From Typhlomys cinereus (lineage: Eukaryota > Chordata > Mammalia > Rodentia > Platacanthomyidae), in the NCBI GenBank assembly GCA_023101885.1, contig JALPQD010000102.1, positions 4,152,971 through 4,216,970 of the forward strand: a stretch of 64,000 nt of DNA. Reading direction: 5' to 3'. The position numbers were made by a program, and so were the translations under genes. Below are positions 48,503 through 60,563 of this stretch, piece after piece (within the stretch, counting starts at the first letter, position 1; each line of letters opens with the position of its first letter). The notes below the pieces were generated by a model. That model did not search any database and was not told the origin of the DNA. It saw nothing but the letters and a program-made list of their open reading frames with translations.

Positions 48503-48576
48503 ATTACCTCACTTTTTAATGTAAATGTTCCTGCTCATTTCTGTTGTGCTTAAATATAAGCTCCATTAAAATTATG
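48503..48576 (+). repeat. 74-bp direct repeat, copy 2
   Basis: Second copy; runs into the L1 inserted at aaaattatgctttcc (48568-48582). Confidence 0.97.
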
Positions 48577-48841
48577 CTTTCCATTGTGGTACATCTATAC
48601 AATGGAGTACTACTCAGCTATCAAAAAGGATGAATTACTGGAATTTGCCGGGAAATGGATGTCATTGGAAACAATTATATTCTCCCTTTCACCCCACCCC
48701 GCCCCGCAGGTCCGGACGCGATCGTGGTCCAGCCAGGCCTCACCCTCGACCTAGGTAAACTCTGTCCCTGCCCACCCCCAGAACCCCAGGTCAAAAAATT
48801 CAGTTTAGTGAAATTGAAAGATCTTAAGAGTTAAAACGACA

Positions 48842-49912
48842 ATGCCAAAGTCAAAGTGCAAATCCGTGAGAAGCAACACTCAAGTAAACAAATTTCCCAC
48901 TGAAGAAATTAATCCCATAATGTTAGACTCCAACAAGAACAAACCTGCGGGGAAAAAAAAAAGGCCAAGAAAGCCTGACCCAGGATAACGACTTTCAAAA
49001 TATGATCATTACCATGTTCAATACTATGAAAGAGGAAATCCGGGAGGAATTACATAATCGAATCAATCGCTTTGAAGAGGAACACAACAGACATTTGGAG
49101 GAGTTGAGAAAAACAGTGCAAGAAACAAAAACTGGCATACAGCAGTTAAGACAGACTCAAGCGGAGTTTAAAACTGAGCTACAAGACAAGTTATCTTCAA
49201 CCCAGAACGCCACAAAGAGTCTTATCAACAGAACTAAGGAAGCAGAAAACAGAATTTCAGACCTTGAAGATAAAGTGGGAGTACTAACCAGCTCAATGGA
49301 AGAGGTGGTTAAAGCCAAAAAGATCCTTGAGAGAAATATCCAAGAGATATGGGACACCCTGAAGAAGCCTAACATGCGTATTCATGGAATACTAGAGCAA
49401 GAATCTACAAATACCACCCCTGAGGAAATTTTTCAAACGATCATCAAGGAAAACTTTCCTCATATAAAAAAAGAGAAGCCCATCCATATACAAGAGGCAT
49501 TCCGCACCCCAAACAGATATGACCAAAATAGAAGCACGCCACGGCAAATAATAGTTAAAGCACTCCACATTCAAGATAAAGAACTGGTGCTGAGAGCTTC
49601 AAGGGAGAAAAAACAAGTCACTTTTAAAGGTAAACCTATTAAAATAACAAATGACTTCTCAGTTGAAACAGTAAAAGCAAGAAGAGCTTGGAGAGACATA
49701 CTTCAAGTATTGAATGAGCAAAAATGTCAACCCAGGCTGATTTCCCCGCAAAACTATCACTCATGATCGAGGGAGAAAGAAAAACTTTCCAGCACAAAGA
49801 CAACTTGAAGGGATACATGTCCACCAAACCAGGCCTTCAAAAAATGCTAGAAATGATACTCAAGCATGAAGAAAAAAATAGGCATATCCAGGAGAACAGA
49901 AGGCAAATATAA
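48842..49912 (+). pseudogene. L1 ORF1 (nucleic-acid-binding protein), two frameshifts
   Basis: Starts MPKSKCKS at 48842. A length change in the A-run at 48952-48961 breaks the frame after about 40 codons. The main frame 49002-49766 carries a long coiled coil (heptads around LEELRKTVQETK and LRQTQAEFKTEL), the RRM-like core (KPNMRIHGI) and the C-terminal domain (RYDQNRSTPRQIIVK). A second shift near 49740 (by a missing base in ctgatttcccc) moves the last 55 codons to another frame that ends at 49912. ORF1p normally forms trimers that coat L1 RNA. Confidence 0.9.
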
Positions 49913-49962
49913 CACCATTAAAAGCAAAGCAATATACTTATAAAAGCTACTAAACATAATAA

Positions 49963-52900
49963 ATGTCTGGAATTAAAAATAGTTTCTCCATTATAACACT
50001 AAATGTTAATGGAATTAATTCACCGATCAAGAGACACAGATTACAAACTTGAATTAAAAATCACAATCCATCAATCTGCTGCCTGCAGGAAACTCATCTC
50101 ACCACAAAAGATAGGCACGCTCTAAAAAATAAAAGGCTGGTTAAGAATTGTACAAGCAAATGGAAGCAGAAAACAAGCAGGGATAGCCATTATGCTATCA
50201 GACAAAGTGGACTTCAAACCAAAGAAAATCGTAAGAGACATGGATGGATACTACATTTTAGTCCACAGGTACAATTCACCAGGAAGACTTCACAATACTG
50301 AACATATATGCACCCAATACGGGCCCCTCCACATTCATTAAGAAAACCCTACAGCGTCTAAAGCAAGAAATCAACCCCCAAACGATAATTCTTGGGGACT
50401 TCAACACCGCACTCTCAACATGGGATAGATCAACAGGTCAAAAGCTTAACAGAGACATTTTGGAACTTAATCAAACCCTGAAAGAAATGGACCTTACAGA
50501 TCTCTATCGAACTTTTCACCCACGCACCAAAGAATACACATTTTCTCAGCAGCACACAGAACTTTCTCCAAAATAGATCACATATTGGGCCACAAAACGA
50601 ATCTACACATATACAAGAAAGTTGAAATTCTAACCTGTGCCCTATCAGACCACCACGGCCTAAAGCTGGACATCCACAACACATCAAACAAGAGAAAATA
50701 CACTAACTCCTGGAAACTTAACAATATAATGCTGAATGAGAACTGGATTCAGGAAGAAATTAAAAAGGAAATTCAAGATTTGCTGAAAGTGAATGATAAC
50801 GAAAATACAACTTACCAAAATCTCTGGGACACAATGAAAGCTGTTCTAAGAGGTAAGTTCATAGCTCTTAATGCCTACATCAAAAAAATGGAAACATCAG
50901 AAATAAACAACCTAACAATGCAGCTTAAAGTTTTAGAGAAACTAGAGAAATCTGATCCCAAAAGTAGTATAAGAGAGATTAGCAAAATAAGGGAGAAATA
51001 TCTTAAATCGAGATTAAGAAAACGATAGAAAAAATCAACCAGTCAAAAAGCTGGTTCTTTGAAAAAATGAATAAGATTGATATACTTCTAGCTAAATTAA
51101 CCAAAAGCAAGAGAGAGAAAACCCAAATTAGCAAAATTAGAAATGAACATGGAGTTATCACTACTGATACCCAAGATATCCAGAGAATTATAACATCATA
51201 TTTCAAAAACTTGTACTCTGTGAAGTTTGACAACACAAAAGAGATGGATGAATTTCTAAGTAAACACAACTTACCTAAATTGAATCAGGAAGTTGTGAAT
51301 TATTTAAATGGTCCTATAACATACAAGGAAATTGAAAATGTAATCTCGAATCTTCTCACCAAAAAATGTCCTGGACCAGATGGATTCAGCACAGAGTTCT
51401 ACCAGACATTTAAGGAGTTAATAACACCAATACTCCTTAAACTGTTCCATCAAATAGCAAAGGAAGGAACACTACCAAATTCCTTCTATGAAGCTAATAT
51501 CGTTTAATCCCAAAACCTAATAAAGACTCACTTAAAAAAGAAAACTATTGGCCGATCTCGCTGATGAACATAGATGCAAAGATTCTCAACAAAGTCTTAG
51601 CAAATCGGATTCAAAAACATATCAAAAAAATCATTCACGGGGACCAAGTAGGCTTCATCCCCGGCACACAAGGTTGGTTCAACATACGCAAATCAATAAA
51701 TGTAATTCATCATGTAAACCAGTCCAAAGTCCAAGACCACATGATACTCTCCATAGATGCAGAAAAAGCCTTTGACAAAATCCAACAGCCTTTTATGATC
51801 AAAACGCTAGAGAGTGTAGGAATGAAAGGAACTTTTATCAATATAATAAAAGCTGTATACAACAAGCCCACAGCAAGGATTATGCTCAATGGGGAACAAT
51901 TGGAAGCATTCCCACTTCGATCAGGAACTAGACAAGGCTGTCCACTCTCACCACTTCTATTCAATATTGTACTTGAAGTCTTAGCTGAAGCCATAAGACA
52001 AGAAAGGGACATAAGAGGGATTCAAGTCGGCAAGGAAGAAGTCCCTATTTGCAGATGACATGATCTTATACCTGAGGGATCCCAAAAACTCCACCAGGAA
52101 GCTCCTGGAACTAATTGAGAAGTTCAGCAGGGTGGCAGGATACAAAATAAATGTGCAAAAATAAGAGGCCTTCCTATATGCCCAGAATGAAAGTAGTGAA
52201 AAAGCCTTGAGAGAAACAATCCCATTTACTATAGCCCCTAAAAAAATGAAATACCTTGGTATAAACTTAACCAAGGAGGTAAAAGACCTTTACAATGAAA
52301 ACTTTAAAACCCTAAAGAAAGAAATAGCAGAAGACACCAGAAGGTGGAAAGACCTCCCTTGTTCCTGGATTGGTAGAATCAACATTGTAAAAATGACCAT
52401 CCTACCAAAGGCAATATACAAATTCAATGCTATACCAATTAAAATCCCAAAGCAATTCTTTAAAGAAGTTGACCAAACAATCTCAAAATTCATATGGAGG
52501 CACAAAAGACCCAGGATAGCAAAAACAATCCTGAGTAACAAAAACACTGCTGGAGGTATTAACATACCAAACCTTAGTCTATACTACAAATCCATAGTTA
52601 TAAAAATTGCCTGGTACTGGCTCCAAAATAGACACACAGATCAATAGATAAGGGTTGAAGACCCAGATATAAGCCCACAAAAATACAGCCATTTGGTCTT
52701 TGAGAAAGGGGCCCAAAGAATCCAATGGAAAAAGAACAGCATCTTCACCAAATGGTACTGGCAAAACTGAATCTCCACATGCAGAAGATTAAAGCTGGAC
52801 CCATACTTGTCACCATGTACAAGACTTAATTCCAAATGGATCAAGGACCTTGATTTAAGGCCAGAGACTTTAAAAACCATAGTTGAAAGGATAGGGAACT

Positions 52901-53773
52901 CCCTCGAGCTGATTGGGCTAGGCCAACATTTTCTAAACAGACATCCAATGGCACAGTCACTGCTACCAACTCTCAACAGTTGGGATCTTGTGAAATTAAA
53001 GAGCTTCTGTTCAGATAAAGAGATTGTAACACGAGCTCAAAGGCAACCCACAGAATGGGAGAAAATCTTCACTAACCACATTTCTGACAGAGCTCTACTG
53101 TCCAGAGTGCACAAAGAACTTAGAAAACTAAACTCCAAGGAAACCAATGGCCCAATTAAAAAATGGGCCCTGGAACTTAAAAGAAACTTTACCAGGGATG
53201 AAATTAAAATGTCTAACAAATATCTGAAAAAATGCTCCACTTCCTTAGCCATCAGGGAAATGCAAATCAAAACTTCCCTGAGATATCATCTCACCCCGGA
53301 CAGGATGGCAAAAATCCACAATACAAACAACGACAAATACTGGAGAGGATATGGCGCGAGGGGAACTCTCCTACATTGCTGGTGGGAATGCAGGCTCATA
53401 CAGCCACTCTGGCGAGCCGTCTGGAGATTCTTAAAGAAATTAAAGATTGAAATGCCATATGACCCTGCTATCCCACTTTTGGGAATAACCCCCCATGCAG
53501 CAGAGGTTCGCTTCGATAGCACAACCTCGACCATGTTCATAGCAGCACTGTTTACAATAGCAACGTCATTGAATCAACCTAAATGTCCAACAGTTGACGA
53601 GTGGATAAGGAAAGTGGTACATCTATACAATGGAGTACTACTCAGCCATCAAAAATGATGAATTACTGGAATTTGCTGGGAAATGGATGTCATTAGAAAC
53701 AATTATATTAAGTGAAGTATCCCAAACACAGAAAATTAAGCACCGTATGTACTCCCTAATAGGTAGCTCCTAG
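49963..53773 (+). pseudogene. L1 ORF2 (endonuclease-reverse transcriptase), multiply broken
   Basis: Endonuclease start MSGIKNSFSIITLNVNGI at 49963, with a stop about 30 codons later and shifts before 50585. Endonuclease end SDHHGL at 50640s. RT palm motif [12 protein letters not shown] in the frame 51564-52058; that frame ends two codons before the catalytic FADD, whose code lies at 52048-52059 in another frame. C-terminal Cys region (HCWWECRLIQPLW) near 53380; stop TAG at 53771-53773. Not functional as it stands. Confidence 0.9.
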
Positions 53774-55928
53774 TACCAAACTCACCCAGCCCACATTGAG
53801 ACACTCAAAAGTAAACCTATATAACACAGTAATTGCAAGGATTATGAACAAGAGAGATGGGTTAGGAGGGCCACACCAGAAACAAGGAGAGAGGGGACCA
53901 TGTTACAGTAAAGAAAATAGGCCTCCATCAAGGTCTGCAAGTAAGTAATGAGAAACCTGGTTAAGTTCACAGACGTTCTTTCCTGATCTCACCAGAAGGG
54001 GAGGGCATATAGTCTAGAAGATAAAAAGTAATCATTTTGCAAATGGGTGATGGACCCCTCCCTCACTGAGGTTTCCTACTTTTATTACATCTACCTTTGA
54101 ATGTGCTCTTATAACAAGACTCCAGTTTAACAGCTTTTTGTCTCTGACCAGGGGGTGACATACAGTGCCCAGCAGGATGGAGTGAAGGGCATTGCAGGAA
54201 CAGCAAAACTGCAAAAGAAAATCAACAAACCACAATCCAGAACTTCAGAGACTCTATATCAACCACCTAGAACTAGGCCAGCCTAATCTCTCCCCATCCT
54301 GGAGCTCAGGGGCATTTGCGAAAGAGGGGACGGTAAGATTGTAAGAGCAAAAGGATGGGAGGAACAACGATTTGCAAGATTCTCAACAATAGTTGGGGCC
54401 AAAGCAATCATAATGGGACTTTGCATGCCCTGCGCAATGTCCAGCGCACTGTTGCCCTCATAAAGTCTAGCATCTGTTAAGAGCACCGAGATCCCTGGAG
54501 GCAAGGGATTGACAGCCATAGTAGTGCTCCTATGCTTAAGGGGAACAAGAGAAAGGGCTTATGGAAATGCCACTGGGTCCTTATACATCATCGGAGAGGA
54601 GGACCCAGTGGAGAGTCAGGCGTACACAATAAAGGACTCTGGGAATTGGGGGGGAGGCACTGGGGGATGGGGAGGGAAAGGAGGGGAAAGAGGGGGTTCG
54701 GGGGGAGGAGGGGGGAGGGAAGGAACTGGTAAAAAAATTTTAAAATGTATAATTACATTTTTAATAAAAAAATTTAAAAAAGAAACAATTATATTAAGTG
54801 AAGTATCCCAAACCCAGAAAATTAAGCACCGTATGTACTCCCTAATATGTGGCTCCTAGTGCCAAACCCACCCAGCCCACCTTGAGACACTCATAGGTAA
54901 ATCTATATATTACCTACAGTAATTGCAAGGATTATGAACAGGAGGGATGGGGTTGGAGGGCCATACCAGAAACAAGGAGAGAAGTGGCCATGTTACAGTA
55001 AAGAAAATAGGCCTCCATCAAGGACTGCAAGTAAGCAATGTGACACCTGGTTAAGTTCACAGACGTTCGTTCCTGATCATTTTCAACTGAGGGGGTATGA
55101 TCTCAACGGAAGGGGAGGGCATATAGTTTGGCAGATAAAAAGTAACCATTTTGCAAATGGGTGATTGACCCCTCCCTCACTGAGGTTTCCTACTTTTATT
55201 ACATCTACCTTTGAATGTGCTCTTATAATAAGACTCCAGTTTAACAGCTTTTTGTCTCTGGACAGGGGGTGACATACAGTGCCCAGCAGAACAGAGTAAA
55301 GGGCATTGCAGGAGCAGCAAAACTGCCAAAGAAAATCAACAAACCACACTCCAGAACTTCAGAGACTCTATATCAACCACCTAGAACTAGGCCAGCCTAA
55401 TCTCTCCCCATCCTGAAGCTCAGGGACATTTGCGGAAGAGGGGGCAGTAAGAGTGTAAGAGCAAAAGGATGGGAGGAGCAATGATTTGCAAGATACTCCA
55501 CACAAATTAGGGCCGAAGCAATCATAATAGGACTTTGCATGCCCGGCACAATGTCCAACACAATATTGACCTCACAAAGTCTAGCATCTGCTAAAAGCAC
55601 CAAGATCCTTGGAGGCAAGAGATTGGCAGCCACAGCAGTGTTCCTATTCCTAAGGGGACCACGGGAAAGGGTTCAGGGAAAGGCCACTGGGTCCTTGTAC
55701 GTCATCGGAGAGGAGGGCCCAGAGGAAAATCAGGCATGCACAAGAAAGGACTCTCTGGGAATTGGGGCTGGAGGCACTGGAGGTGAGGAGGGAAGAGTGA
55801 GGGGAGGGGGAGCAGGGGTATTGGGGGGAAGGAGGAGGGAGGGAGGGAACTGGTGTACCTATTAAGTTTGTATGAGCTGAAATAATAATAAAAAAATGTA
55901 TTAAATTAAAAAAAATTATGTTTCCCAT

Positions 55929-56219
55929 GGGGCTGGAGAGGTGGCTCAGGGGTTAAGCTTCTGCCTTACAGGCGGAAGGTCCTGAGTTCGGATCCTAGAC
56001 CCCACATATAGACTCCTGGCAGAAGCGGGGATGGCCTGCATTTCTGGTCATGGTAGGGCGGAGCCTGCAAATCCCAAGGCAGAGTAAATAAGGAGGAAGT
56101 GGAAGCAGTCCCTGGTGGTTCCGGAATTCCTCCCTGGTTGTACACACACACATACATACACACACATGCTCACACACACATACACGCACAATTGAATAAA
56201 TAATAAAAAAAAATTTAAA
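55929..56219 (+). mobile_element. Young SINE between two L1s
   Basis: ggggctggagaggtggctca head, complete A and B box regions (gttaagcttctgcc; gagttcggatcc), CA/TA-rich region and tail aattgaataaataat. Left flank aaaattatgtttccc (55912-55926), right flank aaaactacatttccc (56220-56234), three transitions apart. The best full-length reference copy of this family in the window. Confidence 0.9.
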
Positions 56220-56448
56220 AAAACTACATTTCCCTCTCCGTTCCTCACCAGCCTGGGATGCACACAGTCCAGCCAGGACACACTGTGTCCAAGGTAAGCA
56301 CCCCTTGCTCTCTCCCAAGCCCCAGGTAACCCACTAGTCCCAGCTCCTTCCACCAGCCATTCAGAGCAGGCTCTGCTCCAGGCCAACTAATTCAGTTTAG
56401 TCAAAAACACATAGAAATTAAAAGAAGATCTTAAGAGATAAAACAACA

Positions 56449-57491
56449 ATGCCCAAGTCAAAGTGCAAATCCATAAGACACAAAACTCAAGAAACAAATC
56501 TCCCACTGAAGGAATTAACCCTATAATGATAGACTAAAACCAGAACAAATCCACAGAAAATAGCCAAGAAAGCCTGACCTCAGATAACAACTTTCAAAAT
56601 ACGATCATTACCATGATCAATATTATGAAGGAGGAATCCAGGAGGAGTTAAATAACTGTGTCAACCACTTTGAACAGGAACGCAACAGACATTTGGATGA
56701 GTTGAGAAAAACAGTTCAAGAAACAAAAATAGGCATAGAGCAGTTAAAACAGAATCAAGCAGAGTTTAAAACTGAACTAAAAGACAAGTTATCTTCAACC
56801 GAGAACTCAACAGAGAGTCTTATCAGCAGAACTAATTTTAGACCTTGAAGACAAAGTGGGAGTATTAACCAGCTCAATGGAAGGGGTCGTTAAAGCCAAA
56901 AAGATACTTGAGAGAAATATTCAAGAGTTATGGGACACCCTGAAGAAGCCTAACATGTGTATTCATGGAATACCAGAGCAAGAGTCCCAAAATACTACAC
57001 CTGAGGAAATTTTTCAAAACTACCATCAAGGAAAACTTTCCTCATCTAAAAAAAGATAGGCCCATCCATATACAAGAGGCATTCTGCACCCCAAACAGAT
57101 ATGACCAAAATAGAAATTCGCCACGGCAAATAATAGTTAAAACACGTTCAAGACAAAGAAACGTTGTTGAGAGCTTCAAAGGAAAAAAAAACAAGTCACT
57201 TTTAAAGGTAAACCTATTAAAACAACAAATGACTTCTCAATGGAAACAGTAAAAGCAAGAAGAGCTTGTAGAGATGTACTTCAAGTAATGAATGAGCAAA
57301 AATGTCAACCCAGGCTGATATACCCCGCAAAACTATCCGTTATAATCTAGGGAGAAAGAAAAATTTTCCAGCACAAAGACAACTTGAAGAGATATATGTC
57401 CACCAAACCAAGCCTTCAATAAATGCTAGAAAGGATACTCAAGTTTGAAGAAAAAAACAAGCATATCCAGGAGGACAGAAGCAAAGTATAA
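56449..57491 (+). pseudogene. L1 ORF1 remnant
   Basis: Starts MPKSKCKSIR. A deletion around 56835 and several shifts break it; RRM-like core KPNMCIHGIPEQES is in the frame 56856-57059 and the continuing C-terminal part in the frame 56965-57252. Terminal TAA at 57489-57491. Confidence 0.85.
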
Positions 57492-57548
57492 TACCACCAA
57501 AACCTAAAAGTGAAACAATACACTTACAAAAGCTACTAAACATAATAA

Positions 57549-60500
57549 ATGTCCAGAATTAAAAATAATTTCTCCATTATAAAATTAAATGTTAATGGAA
57601 TTAACTCACCAATCAAGAGACACAGATTACAAACTTGAATGAAAAATCACAACCCATCAATCTGCTGCCTTCAGGAAACTCGTCTCACCCTAAAAAGAGG
57701 CACATCCTAAAAATAAAAGGCTGGTCCAAAATTCTGCAAGGTAATGGACCCAGGAAACCAGAAGGGGTAGCCATTACATTATCGGACAAAGTGGGCTTCA
57801 AACCAAAAAAAATCATAAGAGACACAGATGGATACTACATTTTACTCACAGGTACAATTCACCAGGAAGACTTCACAATATTGAACACATATGCACCCAA
57901 TACAGGCCCCCCCACATTCATTAAGCAATCCCTACAATGTCGAAAGTGAGAAATCCACCCCAAAACGATAATTCTTGGGGATTTCAACACCGCTCTCTCA
58001 ACGTGGGATAGATCAGCAGGTAAAAAACTTAACAGAGACACTTTAGAACTTAATCAAACACTTACTGAAATGGACCATACAGATCTCTATCGAATTTTTC
58101 ATCCATGCACCAAAGAATACACATTTTTCTCAGCAGCACACAGAACTTTCTCCAAAATAGATCACATATTGGGCCAAAAAAAATGAATCTCCACATATAC
58201 AGGAAAGTTGAAATTCTAGCCTGTACCCTATCAGACCACCATGGTCTAAAGGTTGACATAGACAACACAACAAACAACAGAAAAAACACTAACTCCTGTT
58301 AACTTACCACTGTGATGCTGAAGGAGAATTAAATTCAGGAAGAAATTACAAAGGAAATTCAAGATTTCCTGAAAGCAAATGATAATGAAAATACAACTTA
58401 CCAAAATCTTTGGGTCACAATGAAAGCTGTCCTAAGAAGTAAGTTCATAGCTCTTAATGCCTACATCAAAAAAATGGAAACATCAGAAATAAATAACTCA
58501 ACAATGCAGCTTAAAGCTTTAGAGACACTAGAGCAATCTGATCCCAAAAACAGTTGAAGAGAGGAGATTAGCAAAATAAGGAGAGAAATATCCAAAATCG
58601 AGATTAGTAAAATCATACAGAAAATCAACCAATCGAAAAGCTGGTTTTTTGAAAAAATGAATAAGATTGATATACTCCTAGCTAAATTAACCAAAAGCAA
58701 GAGAGAGAAAACCCAAATTAGCAAAATTAGAAATGAACATGGAGTTATCACTACTGATACCCAAGAAATCCAGAGAATTATAATATCATATTTCGAAAAC
58801 TTATACTTGGTGAAATTTGACAACACAAAAGAAATGGATGAATTCCTAAGTAAACACAACTTACCTAAATTGAATCAGGAAGTTGTGAATTAATTAGTCT
58901 TATATCATATGAGGAAATCGATGAAGTAATATCAAATCTTCCCACCAAGAAATATCCTGGACCAGATGGATTCAGCACAGAGTTCTAGCAGACATTTAAG
59001 GAGCTAATAACACAAATACTCCTTAAACTGTTCCATCAAATAGCAAAGGAAGGAACACTACCAGATTCTTTCTACAAAGCTAATATTGTCTTAATCCCAA
59101 AAGGTGGAAAGACCTGCCATGTTCCTGGATTGGCAGAATCACTATCATAAAAATAACCATCCTATCAAAGGCAATAAACAGATTCAATGCTATACCAATT
59201 AAAATCCCAAAGCAATTCTTTGAAGAAGTTGACCAAACAATCTCAACGTTCATATGGAGGCACAAAAGACCCAGGGTAGCAAAAACAATCCTGAGTAACA
59301 AAAACAATGCTGGAGATATCACCATACCAAACCTTAGTCTACGCTACAAATCCATAGTTGTAAAAACAACATGGTATTGTCTCCAAAATAGACATACAGA
59401 TCAATGGATAAGAGTTGAAGATCCAGACATAAGCCCACACAATTACAGCCATTTGATCTTTGACAAAGGGGCCCAAAGAATCCAATGGAAAAAGAACAGC
59501 ATCTTCAACAAATGGTGCTGGCAAAACTGGATCTCCAAATGCAGAAGATTAAAACTGGACCCATACTTGTCATGATAATTAAGACTTACTTCCAAATGCA
59601 TCAAGGACCTCAATATAAGGCCAGAGACTATAAAAATCTTAGTTGAAAGGGTAGGGAACTCCCTCGAGCTGATTGGGCTAGGCCAAAAGTTCCTATCAGA
59701 AATCCAATAGTGCAGTCAATACAACCAACACTCAACAGATGGGATCTTGTGAAATTAAAGAGCTTCTGTTCAGAAAAAGAGATTGTAACTAGAGCACAAA
59801 GGCAACCCATAAAATGGGATAAAATCTTCACTAACCACATATCTGATAGAGCTCTATTATCCAAAGTGCACAATGAACTTAGAAAACTAAACACCAAGGA
59901 AACTAATGGCCCAATTAAAAAATGGACCCTGGAACTTAAAAGAAACTTTACCAAGGACGAAATTAAAATGTCTAACAAATATCCTAAAAAATGCTCCACA
60001 TCCTTAGCCATCAGGGAAATGCAAATCAAAACCTCCCTGAGATATCATCTCACCCTGGTCAGGATGGCAAAAATCCACAATACAAACAACACCAAGTCCT
60101 GGAGAGGATGTGGAGAGAGGGGAACTCTCCTACATTGCTGGTGGTTATGCAGGCTCATACAACCACTCTGGTGAGCCATGTGGCGATTCTTAAAGAAGTT
60201 AAAGATAGAAATGCCATATGACCCTGCTATTCCACTTTTGGGAATAACCCCTCATATGGCAAAAATTCACCTTGATAGCACAAGCACTATCATGTTCATA
60301 GCAGCACTGTTTACAATAGCAAAGTCATGGAATCAACTCAAATGTCCAACAGTTGACGAGTGGATAAAGAAAATGTGGTACATTTATACAATGGAATACT
60401 ACTCAGCCATCAAAAATGATGAATTAATGCAATTTGCTTGGAAATGGATGGAATTAGAAACAATTATATTGACTGAAGTATCCCAGACACAGAAAATTAA

Positions 60501-60563
60501 GCACCATATGTATTCCCTAATAGGCAACCCACTTAGAAACACACTCCAAGATAAATCTCTGTA
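57549..60563 (+). pseudogene. L1 ORF2 remnant lacking the reverse-transcriptase core
   Basis: Start at 57549. Endonuclease wording (YILLTGTIHQEDFTILNTYA) lies in 57635-57949 and [12 protein letters not shown] code near 58140. The sequence jumps at about 59100 from the block before RT (taatcccaaaa) to a block after it (ggtggaaagacctgcc), so the palm motifs, including FADD, are absent. The normal stop is lost by a small deletion (ataggcaacccactt), extending the frame to 60562. Confidence 0.88.

Larger units (their letters stand above)
48682..54781 (+). mobile_element. Full-length L1 inserted in another L1
   Basis: 6.1 kb, flanked by a perfect 14-bp duplication gaaacaattatatt (48668-48681 and 54782-54795). 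The 5'UTR is short and CpG-rich (ccccgccccgcaggtccgga, 48705 on). ORF1 remnant 48842-49912, ORF2 remnant 49963-53773, 3'UTR with G-rich tract (54640-54725). The usual terminal stretch gtacctattaagtttgtatg is missing from its 3' end, replaced by an A/T-rich tail. Young, but inactivated by point changes. Confidence 0.95.
48583..55911 (+). mobile_element. 5'-truncated L1 (host), split by a full-length L1
   Basis: Left part 48583-48681 is ORF2 C-terminal code (gtggtacatctatacaatgg ... gaaacaattatatt). Right part 54782-55911 resumes at exactly that point (gaaacaattatattaagtga), finishes ORF2 and the 3'UTR with its G-rich tract (55760-55850) and A-rich tail. Its own duplication is aaaattatgctttcc (48568-48582) / aaaattatgtttccc (55912-55926), one mismatch. 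Confidence 0.92.

Noticed and set aside
49002..53658. L1 ORF1 and ORF2 frames as functional genes
   Set aside because: Frames are broken by stops and shifts (A-run, before FADD, early endonuclease stop), so they are listed as remnants within the element.
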